NCBI RefSeq assembly: GCF_022763305.1
Contig: NZ_JALEGT010000121.1
Span: 1-64,000, forward strand
Reading direction: 5' to 3'
DNA from: Marivita sp.
GTDB taxonomy: Bacteria > Pseudomonadota > Alphaproteobacteria > Rhodobacterales > Rhodobacteraceae
Length of the DNA: 64,000 nucleotides
In this document: piece by piece, positions 10,519 through 20,042 of the stretch
Numbering within the stretch: position 1 is the stretch's first letter
Layout: the number at the start of each line of letters is the position of its first letter
Made by a program: the position numbers and the translations under genes
The notes under the pieces: model-generated
Seen by the model: the letters and a program-made list of their open reading frames with translations, nothing else
What the model was told of the DNA's origin: nothing
Databases searched by the model: none

Positions 10519-11484
10519 TTATTCGCCGGCCGCATATGTCGGCATGGTTTTCGTAAGAATAACTGTCTGCTCTGCTGATTTGCCGATCTCGCGTAAGTGC
10601 CAGACCTCCTTGCCTTTTTTCTTGCTCGGTGGCTCGGAGATGATCTTGTAGGTCGATATCCTTGGGCCGACGTTCGAACCGTGCTGGCACACGACGACTT
10701 CGTCGTTCAAGACATGGTCGATCACTCCGATATGGGCGTGGTGGTCAGGCCCTTTCTGACCGTTGGGAATGACTTCCCACAGATCTTTCTTATCGCCTTC
10801 CGACGCCTTGGGGCGCGCCCACAGAATAACGCTGTCGTAATCAATATCATACCAATCGTGCGCAACGCCCGCGATCTGCTTGTACTTGTTATGATAGTGG
10901 ATCGGGTTCTCAAGGAAGCTTCCGATGGCCGTGTAATACGCATTCGTAAACCCGTTGCAGTCCAATCCGAATTCCTGGTCCTGATCGATCCAATTCTGAA
11001 GTCGATCGACCGAAACCAGCCCGGCTTTCAACGCAAGTTCAAAGAGAAGCGACAATTCTTCGAGTGTGGCATGCCCGCAGAAGGCCATTCTCACCCGTTG
11101 CTTGGAAACATCCAGCCAGTTGATGGCGTGCTTGTCCTTCTGAACCTCGGGGTTCTTCTGCAATTGACCTCTGAGCAAGCCTGCGCGCTTGTAGGCACCA
11201 CCTCCGGTCCCTGACTTGTATCGCGTGATCGCGACCTTCTTCTTGCCTCCTCCCGGCAATCGGACCGGAAGGGCGTGACAGATTTCAACGAATTCCGAAC
11301 ACCACAGCTCTGGTTTGAACCGCGGGAAGTTGGCGTTTCGGATTTCCTTGATCGCAGGATGGTCGCGGTAATTGCCCATCTCGACCTCAAAGGAAAAAGC
11401 GGTTGTGAATGCGGAGATGAGAACACGTTGTCGTGATTCCTCAAAAGGCTTTCGTTCCTCGCACCTGACCGCGAGAAAGCGCAT
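10519..11484 (-). CDS. Hypothetical protein, possible NlpC/P60-like cysteine hydrolase fold
   Basis: Long standalone ORF; FGLDCNGFTNAYY and HHAHIGVIDHV resemble catalytic Cys and His motifs of NlpC/P60-type proteins. Start uncertain (internal Met at VEMGNYRDHP possible). Confidence 0.6.
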   Translation of the reverse strand: MRFLAVRCEERKPFEESRQRVLISAFTTAFSFEVEMGNYRDHPAIKEIRNANFPRFKPELWCSEFVEICHALPVRLPGGGKKKVAITRYKSGTGGGAYKRAGLLRGQLQKNPEVQKDKHAINWLDVSKQRVRMAFCGHATLEELSLLFELALKAGLVSVDRLQNWIDQDQEFGLDCNGFTNAYYTAIGSFLENPIHYHNKYKQIAGVAHDWYDIDYDSVILWARPKASEGDKKDLWEVIPNGQKGPDHHAHIGVIDHVLNDEVVVCQHGSNVGPRISTYKIISEPPSKKKGKEVWHLREIGKSAEQTVILTKTMPTYAAGE

Positions 11485-11533
11485 GACGCCTGTCGAAAGC
11501 GACAGGACACCCTACAGACCTGACAAGCAAAAA

Positions 11534-11567
11534 GAAAAAGGCCCGGGAGAGAACCCCGGGCCTTTCC
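11534..11567 (-). terminator. Intrinsic terminator downstream of ahcY
   Basis: Minus strand AAAGGCCCGGGGTTCTCTCCCGGGCCTTTTTCTTTTT hairpin plus T-run. Confidence 0.85.
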
Positions 11568-11596
11568 GATGCATGCGCCAATTATTGCCGATTGGC

Positions 11597-12985
11597 TCAG
11601 TAGCGATAGTGCTCCGGCTTGAACGGACCCTCGGGCGACACGCCGATATACGCTGCCTGCTCCGGAGAAAGCTGGGTCAGTTTCACACCGATCCGGCCCA
11701 GATGCAGGCGGGCGACTTTCTCGTCCAGATGCTTGGGAAGGATGTAGACCTTGTTCTCGTACTGGCCGCCGTTCTTCCACAGCTCGATCTGCGCGAGCAC
11801 CTGGTTGGTAAAGGACGCGGACATCACGAAGGAGGGGTGGCCCGTAGCGTTGCCGAGGTTCAGCAGACGGCCTTCGGAGAGCAGGATGATGCGGTTGCCC
11901 GAGGGCATCTCGATCATGTCCACCTGTTCCTTGATGTTCGTCCACTTGTGATTGCGCAAGCTTGCGACCTGAATCTCGTTGTCGAAATGGCCGATGTTGC
12001 CGACGATGGCCATGTCCTTCATTTCGCGCATGTGCTCGATGCGGATCACGTCCTTGTTGCCGGTGGTGGTGATGAAGATGTCGGCGGTCGACACCACGTC
12101 TTCCAGCAGAACAACCTCAAACCCGTCCATCGCGGCCTGAAGCGCGCAGATCGGGTCAGCCTCGGTCACTTTCACCCGGGCCCCCGCACCGGCGAGCGAC
12201 GCGGCAGAGCCTTTGCCCACGTCACCATAGCCACAGACCACGGCCACCTTGCCTGCCATCATGGTGTCGGTGGCGCGGCGGATACCGTCGACCAGCGATT
12301 CCTTGCAGCCGTACTTGTTGTCGAACTTGGACTTGGTGACAGAGTCGTTCACGTTGATCGCCGGGAAGGGCAGTCTGCCGTCGCGCATGAGTTGATAGAG
12401 CCGGTTCACACCGGTGGTGGTTTCCTCGGACACCCCCTTGATCGCCTCACGGGTCTTGGTGAACCAACCCGGGCTCTGCGCCATGCGCTTGGCGATCTGT
12501 TTCTTGATCACCTCTTCCTCTTCAGACTGCGGCACCGGGATGATCTCTTCCCCGGCTTCCGCCCGCGCGCCAAGCAACACGTAAAGCGTCGCATCGCCGC
12601 CATCGTCGAGGATCATGTTCGCGCCTTCGGGGAACATGAACGACTTGTCGAGGTAATCCCAATGCTCTTCCAGCGTCTGGCCCTTGATCGCAAAGACCGG
12701 CACACCGGCCTCGGCAATCGCTGCCGCTGCGTGGTCCTGGGTCGAGAAGATGTTGCAGGACGCCCAGCGCACATCTGCGCCCAGAGCAACCAGTGTCTCG
12801 ATCAGAACGGCCGTTTGGATTGTCATGTGCAGCGAGCCGACGATCCGTGCACCCGTCAGCGGCTTTTCTGCGCCGTATTCCTCGCGCAGGGCCATCAGAC
12901 CCGGCATCTCGGTTTCCGCGATATCCAATTCCTTGCGGCCAAACCCGGCCAACGCAATGTCCTTGACGATATAATCCTTGGCCAT
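11597..12985 (-). CDS. ahcY: Adenosylhomocysteinase
   Basis: [31 protein letters not shown]..., [14 protein letters not shown]-terminal KPEHYRY. Confidence 0.98.
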   Translation of the reverse strand: MAKDYIVKDIALAGFGRKELDIAETEMPGLMALREEYGAEKPLTGARIVGSLHMTIQTAVLIETLVALGADVRWASCNIFSTQDHAAAAIAEAGVPVFAIKGQTLEEHWDYLDKSFMFPEGANMILDDGGDATLYVLLGARAEAGEEIIPVPQSEEEEVIKKQIAKRMAQSPGWFTKTREAIKGVSEETTTGVNRLYQLMRDGRLPFPAINVNDSVTKSKFDNKYGCKESLVDGIRRATDTMMAGKVAVVCGYGDVGKGSAASLAGAGARVKVTEADPICALQAAMDGFEVVLLEDVVSTADIFITTTGNKDVIRIEHMREMKDMAIVGNIGHFDNEIQVASLRNHKWTNIKEQVDMIEMPSGNRIILLSEGRLLNLGNATGHPSFVMSASFTNQVLAQIELWKNGGQYENKVYILPKHLDEKVARLHLGRIGVKLTQLSPEQAAYIGVSPEGPFKPEHYRY

Positions 12986-13110
12986 ACCCGGCTCTCCACA
13001 TGTCATGCTTTATTGGAAGCGGCAGTTAGCACGGGGTCGCCGTTCCGGCAATGCACAGCTGTTTACAACCTGCGGGCGGCATCTTACCCAAGTCAAAAAC
13101 GAGGCATATC

Positions 13111-13707
13111 ATGGCGAAAACTCCCCGCGCATGGCAACGGATGCTGTCAGGCCGAAGGCTTGACCTGCTCGATCCGACACCCGTCGATATCGAGATCGAG
13201 GACATTGCGCACGGACTGGCATTTGTGGCGCGTTGGAACGGGCAGACCTTTGGCGACTATGCCTATTCGGTGGCCGAGCATTCCTTGTTGGTTGAAACGC
13301 TGTTCGGGCGTCTTTGCCCCAAGGCGACTGCGGCCGAACGGTTAACCGCGCTTCTGCACGATGCACCGGAATACGTGATCGGGGACATGATCTCTCCGGT
13401 AAAGGCTGCGGTGGGACCGGGCTATGGCGCACTGGACGACCGTTTGACCGCTGCCATTCACATCCGCTTCGGTCTGCCTGCGGTCACACCGGCCAAACTC
13501 AAAAAGCAGATCAAGAAGGCGGATCGGATCAGCGCCTGGATGGAAGCCACTCAGATCGCCGGCTTTACACGGGCTGAGGCAGACAAGTTCTTCGGCGCGC
13601 CTGATCTTGATCTGATTGCCGATCTGTCCATCGTGCTCCGACCGCCTGTCGAGGTGCGCAAAGAGTTCACGGCCCGCCATACCGCGCTGATCGGAGAGAT
13701 GGTGTGA
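13111..13707 (+). CDS. HD domain phosphohydrolase
   Basis: AEHSLLVE...ALLHDAPEYVIGDMISPVK (HD-superfamily H...HD). Confidence 0.85.
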   Translation: MAKTPRAWQRMLSGRRLDLLDPTPVDIEIEDIAHGLAFVARWNGQTFGDYAYSVAEHSLLVETLFGRLCPKATAAERLTALLHDAPEYVIGDMISPVKAAVGPGYGALDDRLTAAIHIRFGLPAVTPAKLKKQIKKADRISAWMEATQIAGFTRAEADKFFGAPDLDLIADLSIVLRPPVEVRKEFTARHTALIGEMV

Positions 13708-14192
13708 TCACAATTCGACGCGCCGGTGTTCTGGATGCACGGCAAATGGCCGAGCTTTTGAATGCGATCATCCGGAAAGGTGGCACCACTGCGCACACGA
13801 CATCTGTTTCGCGGGACACCATTCTGGAATGGATGGATCGCGATCCACAAAGATCGGCATGGCATGTGGCCGAGGATGACACAGGAAACATCCTTGGGTT
13901 CCAATTCCTCGAACCGCATCCAGATCTGCCGGTCGAAGCCTGTGACATCGCCAGTTTCGTGCGGTTGGGACAAACGGGTCTCGGGGTGGGATCAAAGCTG
14001 TTCGACGCATCCCGAAAAGCCGCGAAAGCTCTTGGATATGCCTGGATCAACGCAACTATCCGCGCTGACAACTCCGGGGGTCTGGCTTATTACCAAAGCC
14101 GAGGCTTTGAAGACTACGCACACCACACGAAACAGCGCCTCGCCGATGGCGCAGTGGTTGACAAGATCAGCAAGCGATACGATCTGACCTGA
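13704..14192 (+). CDS. GNAT family N-acetyltransferase
   Basis: ITIRRAGVLDARQMAELLNAII..., GLGVGSKLFDASRKAAKALGYAWINATIRADNSGGLAYYQSRGF. Confidence 0.9.
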   Translation: MITIRRAGVLDARQMAELLNAIIRKGGTTAHTTSVSRDTILEWMDRDPQRSAWHVAEDDTGNILGFQFLEPHPDLPVEACDIASFVRLGQTGLGVGSKLFDASRKAAKALGYAWINATIRADNSGGLAYYQSRGFEDYAHHTKQRLADGAVVDKISKRYDLT

Positions 14193-14199
14193 TCGAAGT

Positions 14200-14754
14200 T
14201 CAGCGCGGTGATCGTTTTGCGAGGATCCGCTGCAGCGTCCGGCGGTGCATGTTCAACCGGCGTGCTGTCTCGGACACGTTGCGATCACAAAGCTCGTAAA
14301 CACGCTGGATGTGTTCCCATCGCACGCGATCCGCGCTCATCGGGTTCTCGGGCGGCGGCGGAAGATCGTCGCCCTTGGCCAGCAGAGCATTCGTGATGTC
14401 GGTCGCATCAGCCGGTTTGGAAAGGTAGTCTGTCGCGCCGATCTTGACGGCCGCAACGGCGGTGGCAATCGCACCGTATCCCGTCAGAACCACCACCCGA
14501 CTGTCCGGACGTTTTTCACGGATGACCTCGACCACGTCGAGACCGTTCCCATCTTCCAGACGAAGGTCGACAACGGCATAGGCAGGCGGCCGGGCGGTGG
14601 CAATTGCGGACCCGGCTGTCACCGATTGTGCAGTCTCGACCTCGAAACCACGCTTTTCCATCGCCTTGGCCAGCCTGCGCAGAAACGGCTCGTCGTCGTC
14701 AACAAGAAGGAGGCTCTTGTCGTCGCCCAGATCGTCGATGGTCCGCTCGCTCAC
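14200..14754 (-). CDS. regA: Redox response regulator RegA/PrrA/ActR
   Basis: 184 aa receiver (LLLVDDDEPFLRRLAKAMEKRGFEVE) plus Fis-type HTH (NVSETARRLNMHRRTLQRILAKRSPR); adjacent to senC and regB. Confidence 0.95.
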   Translation of the reverse strand: MSERTIDDLGDDKSLLLVDDDEPFLRRLAKAMEKRGFEVETAQSVTAGSAIATARPPAYAVVDLRLEDGNGLDVVEVIREKRPDSRVVVLTGYGAIATAVAAVKIGATDYLSKPADATDITNALLAKGDDLPPPPENPMSADRVRWEHIQRVYELCDRNVSETARRLNMHRRTLQRILAKRSPR

Positions 14755-14833
14755 CGTGGTTCCCTCCCGTCGCGTTTGCGTTATCCGCCAGTATTACCGG
14801 CGAAATTTTCAACATCAACGCACAAATGACCCG

Positions 14834-15457
14834 TTAACTGGCGGCGTCAAGAAAGCAGGACGTGCGCTCGGCAACCTGTTCGGGGCTCAATTCACGACGG
14901 AAAAACTCGACGAAACCGTCCTCGGGCATGACGAGATATGTAAAGGTGGAGTGATCGACGAGGTAGTAATCGTCATCACCCGGTTGCGCGCGGAAATAGG
15001 TCCGATACGCTTGGCTCGCTGCCTTCACCTGCTCTTCCGATCCCGTCAGACCGATCATGTCTTCGTGCAGATTGGCAGCGAATGCACCCACCGCTTCAGG
15101 CGTATCGCGTTTCGGGTCGATGGAAATGAACACCGGGGTCACCTCGTGCCCCTGGCTCTTGAGCAGGTCGACCGCCTCGGCATTGCGGACCGTGTCGAGT
15201 GGGCACACATCCGGGCAGAACGTGTAGCCGAAATAGATCAGTGATGGCTTTGTGATCACATCTTGATCCGTGACGGTCTCACCCGCGGAATTTACCAATG
15301 TGAATGGACCACCAATGGTGTCGGCCCCGCCTGCAACCTGCGTATTCCGGCAAGAGGCATACTTGTCGCCATCGCCGTCCGGCTGGCTTGCGTACCAAAT
15401 TCCCCCCATCAGGGCGACAATCGCCACACCAGCCGAAATCGCTGCCAAACGTACCAT
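14834..15457 (-). CDS. senC: SCO1/SenC/PrrC family protein
   Basis: FGYTFCPDVCPLD copper-binding CxxxC motif, VDHSTFTYLV; start trimmed to MVRLAAISAG. Confidence 0.93.
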   Translation of the reverse strand: MVRLAAISAGVAIVALMGGIWYASQPDGDGDKYASCRNTQVAGGADTIGGPFTLVNSAGETVTDQDVITKPSLIYFGYTFCPDVCPLDTVRNAEAVDLLKSQGHEVTPVFISIDPKRDTPEAVGAFAANLHEDMIGLTGSEEQVKAASQAYRTYFRAQPGDDDYYLVDHSTFTYLVMPEDGFVEFFRRELSPEQVAERTSCFLDAAS

Positions 15458-15574
15458 GTTATCTCCTTCGCCGTCGCGCGAACAAAGCACTTCTCATCAG
15501 AATTGCCTTGCTTATGCTCTGCCACTGTCGAGGTAAGGATTTTGACATCCGGCACAAGTGGCGAAAGGGCGCAG

Positions 15575-16963
15575 ATGACACAATCCGAATTCGGGATTTT
15601 CCAGGAACGCCAGCGCGGCAGTTTCATCCGACTGCGGACGATGATCTGGCTGCGCTGGTGCGCCATCGTGGGTCAACTTGCGGCCATCACGCTTGCGCAG
15701 AAATTCTACAACCTGCAGCTTGAACTGGGTTTGTGCTATCTCGCCGTCGGCGTGTCCATCGTCGGAAACCTGATCGCGATCTTCGTTTTTCCCGAGAACA
15801 AGCGTCTGAACGAGGCCGAGAATTTTCTCATGGTCCTCTTCGATCTCTTGCAACTGTGTTTTCTGATTTATCTCACGGGCGGTTTGCACAATCCCTTCAC
15901 CATTCTGATCCTCGGTCCGGTGATCGTGTCTGCGACCATCATGACACTTCGGTCGACCATCATCATTGGTGCAACAGCCCTGACACTCGTTACGTTGATG
16001 GTGTTCTTTCACCTGCCGCTTCGCACCGAACAGGGGTTCATCATGCGCATCGCGGACGTGTTCGTCTTCGGGCAATGGACGGCCATCACCATCGCGGTGA
16101 TCTTCCTGTCGCTCTATGCGCGCCAGATCACCGAGGAAATGAACTCGATGGGTGATGCCGTTGTCGCAACGCAGATGGCCCTCAGCCGAACCCAGATGCT
16201 CAACAATCTCGGTGGAGTGGTTGCAGCCGCAGCGCATGAGTTGGGGACACCTCTGGCGACCATCAAGCTGACAAGCGCCGAGTTGATCGAAGAACTGTCG
16301 GACCAACCGGACCTGCAAGAGGATGCGCGCCTGATCCGCGATCAGGCCGACCGCTGCCGCGACATTCTTCAGTCGATGGGCCGCGCGGGCAAGGAAGACC
16401 TCCAGATCCGCTCGGCCCCCTTGGTCGAGGTCATCCGAGAAGCGGCGGAGCCACACCTGAACAGGGGCAAGGATGTACTGATCGACTCACTGGGAGAGGA
16501 CGAAGACCCGTTTGATCCACCACTTGCCCTTCGACGTCCGGAAATCATCCATGGTTTGCGCAATCTGATCCAGAATGCCGTCGACTTCGCGCGTGCCACG
16601 GTTTGGGTCGAAGCCCGCTGGACAGCGAAAACCGTGTCCGTGCGGATCATGGATGATGGTCCGGGCTACCCGACCAATATGCTTGGACGGATCGGCGATC
16701 CCTTCGTCCGCAACCGTCGCACGGAACGCGACCGCACAACCCGACCGGAATACGAAGGCATGGGCCTTGGTCTGTTCATTGCAAAGACACTGTTGCAGCG
16801 CTCGGGGGCCGAACTCAGCTTTGCCAACGGCGCAGATCGCGCCAACGGCTCTTCCCGCCGACGCGGCGCGATTGTCGAGGTCGTCTGGCCACGGGATGCC
16901 ATCGTGCCTCCCATCCTGCCAAAGGGTGAAGGCATCGGGGAAAATCCGTCGTTCGAGGTCTGA
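15575..16963 (+). CDS. regB: Redox sensor histidine kinase RegB/PrrB
   Basis: Six-TM N-terminus, AAAHELGTPLATIKLTSAEL H-box, conserved Cys in DQADRCRDIL, C-terminal HATPase; divergent from senC-regA. Confidence 0.95.
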   Translation: MTQSEFGIFQERQRGSFIRLRTMIWLRWCAIVGQLAAITLAQKFYNLQLELGLCYLAVGVSIVGNLIAIFVFPENKRLNEAENFLMVLFDLLQLCFLIYLTGGLHNPFTILILGPVIVSATIMTLRSTIIIGATALTLVTLMVFFHLPLRTEQGFIMRIADVFVFGQWTAITIAVIFLSLYARQITEEMNSMGDAVVATQMALSRTQMLNNLGGVVAAAAHELGTPLATIKLTSAELIEELSDQPDLQEDARLIRDQADRCRDILQSMGRAGKEDLQIRSAPLVEVIREAAEPHLNRGKDVLIDSLGEDEDPFDPPLALRRPEIIHGLRNLIQNAVDFARATVWVEARWTAKTVSVRIMDDGPGYPTNMLGRIGDPFVRNRRTERDRTTRPEYEGMGLGLFIAKTLLQRSGAELSFANGADRANGSSRRRGAIVEVVWPRDAIVPPILPKGEGIGENPSFEV

Positions 16964-16978
16964 CCTTGTCTCATCTCA

Positions 16979-16993
16979 TTAACGCTTGATTAA
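16979..16993. promoter_or_regulatory. CtrA-type binding site (TTAA-N7-TTAA)
   Basis: TTAACGCTTGATTAA, exact match to the alphaproteobacterial CtrA consensus, 44 bp upstream of the ATG at 17038. Confidence 0.75.
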
Positions 16994-17037
16994 CCAACTC
17001 ATCGTTGAATGACCCGGACGGCAGACCGGGGTGTGTG

Positions 17038-18552
17038 ATGGAGTCCTTGTATCTTGCAGCAACGACCATAGGCCTCGTCTGTGCCGCAACGGCAATCATC
17101 GCCATTCTCATTCTTCATCAATCACGGACGGATGAAGGAACGGCAGTCGCCTCCCGCTCGATGTCGATGGTTTTTCACGACAACCGGCTGATTGATGCGG
17201 ATGACTGGATCTGGTCACTGCTGCCAGGGCCACAGACGCAGATCACATGGGCCGAAATCCGTGCAGCTCTCAGGCCAGTCTTCCCCGATCTGCCCGACCA
17301 TCTCGGCCGGATGCGGCGCTTGTGCCCAGAAACAGGAGTCACCCTGAGTGTCACACGCACAGGGTCGCAATTCCGCGTGACCATCGACCCCGAAGACGGC
17401 TCCGATGTCGATTGGTTCCTTGCCAAACATGCCGAAGCCCATGCCAAGCGCATGAACACCGCCTTGATGCGCGCACCCGACCTGATCTGGTACATGACCG
17501 ATCTGGATGGGTTTGTCTGGGGCAATGATGCGTTCGCCACCTATGCCGAATCCTTTGGCGGAATGTCGCATCTGGCGGACCATATCTCCGGCATCGTCGC
17601 GGAAGCCGGATCGCCCTATCCAAGACGCGTGCCCATCGACCGCAACGAATTGCGAACCGACCAGAACCGGTGGCTGGATGTTTCGATGCACGAAACCGAG
17701 GCCGGACGCTTTTACTACGCAACCGGAATCGATGCGATGATGCGCGCTGAAGCTGCGCAACAGAATTTCGTTCAGACCCTGTCCAAGACATTTGCCAACC
17801 TGACCACAGGGCTTGCCATCTTCGACCGGGACCGTCGCCTGATGGTGTTCAACCCTGCGCTCGTCGATCTCTGCCGTGTGCCCATCGACTTTCTGAGCGC
17901 GCGCCCGGCAATGTTCGAGTTTTTCGATAAGCTCCGAGATTGCCGTGTCATGCCCGAACCCAAGAGCTATGACGATTGGCGCGACCGCATGGCCAGGCTG
18001 GTGGCCGCAGCTCATGATGACCGGTTTCGCGAGACATGGTCGCTGAGCAGCGGTCAGACCATTGACGTCACCGGCCAACCCTACCCTGATGGCGCCATCG
18101 CTTTCCTGTTCAACGACATCACTGCAGAAGTGTCTCTGACACGAGGCTATCGGACCGAACTCGATACCTTGCAATCCGTGATCGACACCATCGACGATGC
18201 TGTGGCGGTGTTCGACCCACAAGGCATCCTGACCGTCTGCAATGCGAACTATGCGACCCAGTGGGATGTCGACCCGGATGCCTGTATCCCGGCGATCACC
18301 ATCGCGGACGCCACACAAGTATGGAAATCCGCCTTTCACCCCAGCCCGATCTGGGCAGACCTTCGGGACTTTGTCACAAACGCCACCGATCGCGTCAGTT
18401 GGGACAGTGAATTGCGCGGCAGGGACGGTCGCGAGGTGCTTTGCAGGATAGACCCAATCTGCCATGGATCTACTCTGATCAGGTTTTCTCACAGATTGCG
18501 CGAGAACCAGACACCGCCGGACACAGGCGGGCTCAAGATCGTTTCCGCCTGA
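17038..18552 (+). CDS. PAS domain-containing membrane-anchored signalling protein, probable DivL-like protein lacking a kinase core
   Basis: N-terminal TM (LYLAATTIGLVCAATAIIAILIL), PAS-like segments (FANLTTGLAIFDRDRRLMVFNPALVDL; VIDTIDDAVAVFDPQGILTVCN); no HisKA/HATPase motifs; next to tsaE. Confidence 0.75.
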   Translation: MESLYLAATTIGLVCAATAIIAILILHQSRTDEGTAVASRSMSMVFHDNRLIDADDWIWSLLPGPQTQITWAEIRAALRPVFPDLPDHLGRMRRLCPETGVTLSVTRTGSQFRVTIDPEDGSDVDWFLAKHAEAHAKRMNTALMRAPDLIWYMTDLDGFVWGNDAFATYAESFGGMSHLADHISGIVAEAGSPYPRRVPIDRNELRTDQNRWLDVSMHETEAGRFYYATGIDAMMRAEAAQQNFVQTLSKTFANLTTGLAIFDRDRRLMVFNPALVDLCRVPIDFLSARPAMFEFFDKLRDCRVMPEPKSYDDWRDRMARLVAAAHDDRFRETWSLSSGQTIDVTGQPYPDGAIAFLFNDITAEVSLTRGYRTELDTLQSVIDTIDDAVAVFDPQGILTVCNANYATQWDVDPDACIPAITIADATQVWKSAFHPSPIWADLRDFVTNATDRVSWDSELRGRDGREVLCRIDPICHGSTLIRFSHRLRENQTPPDTGGLKIVSA

Positions 18553-18603
18553 CACCGGGTTTCCAATCTTGCAGCCCGCAACAGGGCGGGTAAACATGCC
18601 TGC

Positions 18604-19077
18604 ATGACCCAGAACAGCGCGGCCTTCACCTCGACCTCACCCGATGAAACCGCGCGGTTGGCCATACGGCTGGGGGCAACACTGCAAGCCGGGGATACCA
18701 TGCTTCTCGAAGGTGACATCGGCGCCGGAAAGAGCCATTTCGCACGTGCTCTGATCCAATCGCGACTGCCTGTACCGGAAGACGTGCCCTCGCCGACATT
18801 TACCATCGTTCAAGCCTACGATCTGCCGGACACCATGATTTGGCACGCCGATCTTTACCGGCTTGGCGACCCCGATCAGGTCATCGAACTGGGCCTGCTC
18901 GACGCGTTCCAGACGGCGATCTGTCTCGTCGAATGGCCGGACAGGCTCGACGATCTGCGCCCAAAAGAGGCGCTGACCATCAAGCTTGACGATCCGGACA
19001 AGACAGACCGGCGTGTCATCACACTGAGCTGGTCGGATCCGCGCTGGACGGGGCGTGTTGCGGGCGTTCTGACATGA
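18604..19077 (+). CDS. tsaE: tRNA threonylcarbamoyladenosine biosynthesis ATPase TsaE
   Basis: LLEGDIGAGKSHFARALI Walker A, SPTFTIVQAY, WHADLYRLGDPDQVIELGL. Confidence 0.95.
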   Translation: MTQNSAAFTSTSPDETARLAIRLGATLQAGDTMLLEGDIGAGKSHFARALIQSRLPVPEDVPSPTFTIVQAYDLPDTMIWHADLYRLGDPDQVIELGLLDAFQTAICLVEWPDRLDDLRPKEALTIKLDDPDKTDRRVITLSWSDPRWTGRVAGVLT

Positions 19078-20042
19078 ATATCGAGGCATTTCTGAAAGCA
19101 CATGGATGGGCCGGAGCCAGCCAATATCCCTTGGCAGGCGATGCATCGTCGCGAAGGTATATCAGGCTCTGTTCAGGCCCAAAACGCGCCATCCTGATGA
19201 TCGATCCCCAAGACGACACGGAGCGCTTCGCCGCTGTCAGCACACACCTTCAGTCGCTGGCTCTCTCCGCGCCGGACATCTATGCCCGCGACGCCGGGTT
19301 GATGCTTCTCGAGGACTTGGGCGACGCACAAGTCGCTCGGGTGGCAAAGGCTGATCCGACTTTGGAGATTCCCCTCTATCAGGCCGCGGCCGATGTTCTC
19401 TGTCACCTCGAAACAGCCGAACTGCCGGACGGGCTGACCCATGTCACGCCAACGATCCTTGGTGAGATGATCGAACCGGCGTTCGACCATTACCTTCCGC
19501 TTTTTGGACAGAGCAATTCCGAAACAGCAGCAGAGATCACGACACGGTTGACCGAACTTCTTACCCGTCACTTGCCGAATGAGACCGTCCTCGTGATGCG
19601 GGACTATCATGCCGAAAACATGATCTGGCTGCCCGAACGCGCACATCTTCGCCGTATGGGGCTTCTGGACTTTCAGGATGCGCTTGTCGGACCGCCGATC
19701 TACGATCTTGTCTCCATGCTTCAAGACGCCCGTCGCGATGTGAGCGACACCTGTCACGCGGCCACTCTGCGTCATTACCTGAAGCGGACAGGGCGATCGG
19801 AACAGGCTGTCATGCCTGCGTTTCACCTGCTGGGTCTGCAACGCAATCTGCGTATTCTGGGCGTCTTTGCACGGCTTGCAACAGACCGGAACAAACCGGG
19901 GTACCTGTCTCTGATCCCACGGGTTTGGCGGCACATCAAAACCAGTTTGGCGCAACCCTTCGCGAGCGACCTCGAACCGCTTGTGCGGGACCTTTTTCCC
20001 GAACCCACAGCGGATCGCCTGACACCGAGGGTCATGACATGA
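19074..20042 (+). CDS. AmgK-like sugar kinase / aminoglycoside phosphotransferase family
   Basis: GDASSRRYIRL, VMRDYHAENMIWLPE, LDFQDALVGPPIYDLVSMLQDAR; followed by a MurU-like gene. Confidence 0.88.
   Translation: MNIEAFLKAHGWAGASQYPLAGDASSRRYIRLCSGPKRAILMIDPQDDTERFAAVSTHLQSLALSAPDIYARDAGLMLLEDLGDAQVARVAKADPTLEIPLYQAAADVLCHLETAELPDGLTHVTPTILGEMIEPAFDHYLPLFGQSNSETAAEITTRLTELLTRHLPNETVLVMRDYHAENMIWLPERAHLRRMGLLDFQDALVGPPIYDLVSMLQDARRDVSDTCHAATLRHYLKRTGRSEQAVMPAFHLLGLQRNLRILGVFARLATDRNKPGYLSLIPRVWRHIKTSLAQPFASDLEPLVRDLFPEPTADRLTPRVMT

Noticed and set aside
12986-13110. Possible SAH riboswitch upstream of ahcY
   Set aside because: Read the minus strand for the conserved SAH-riboswitch core (GAGGAGCGCUGC-like and paired segments) and did not find it; an Infernal search with the SAH and SAM/SAH models would settle this.
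11372-13345. 657-aa plus-strand ORF antisense to ahcY
   Set aside because: Typical spurious antisense ORF in high-GC coding DNA; the opposite strand encodes an unambiguous AhcY.
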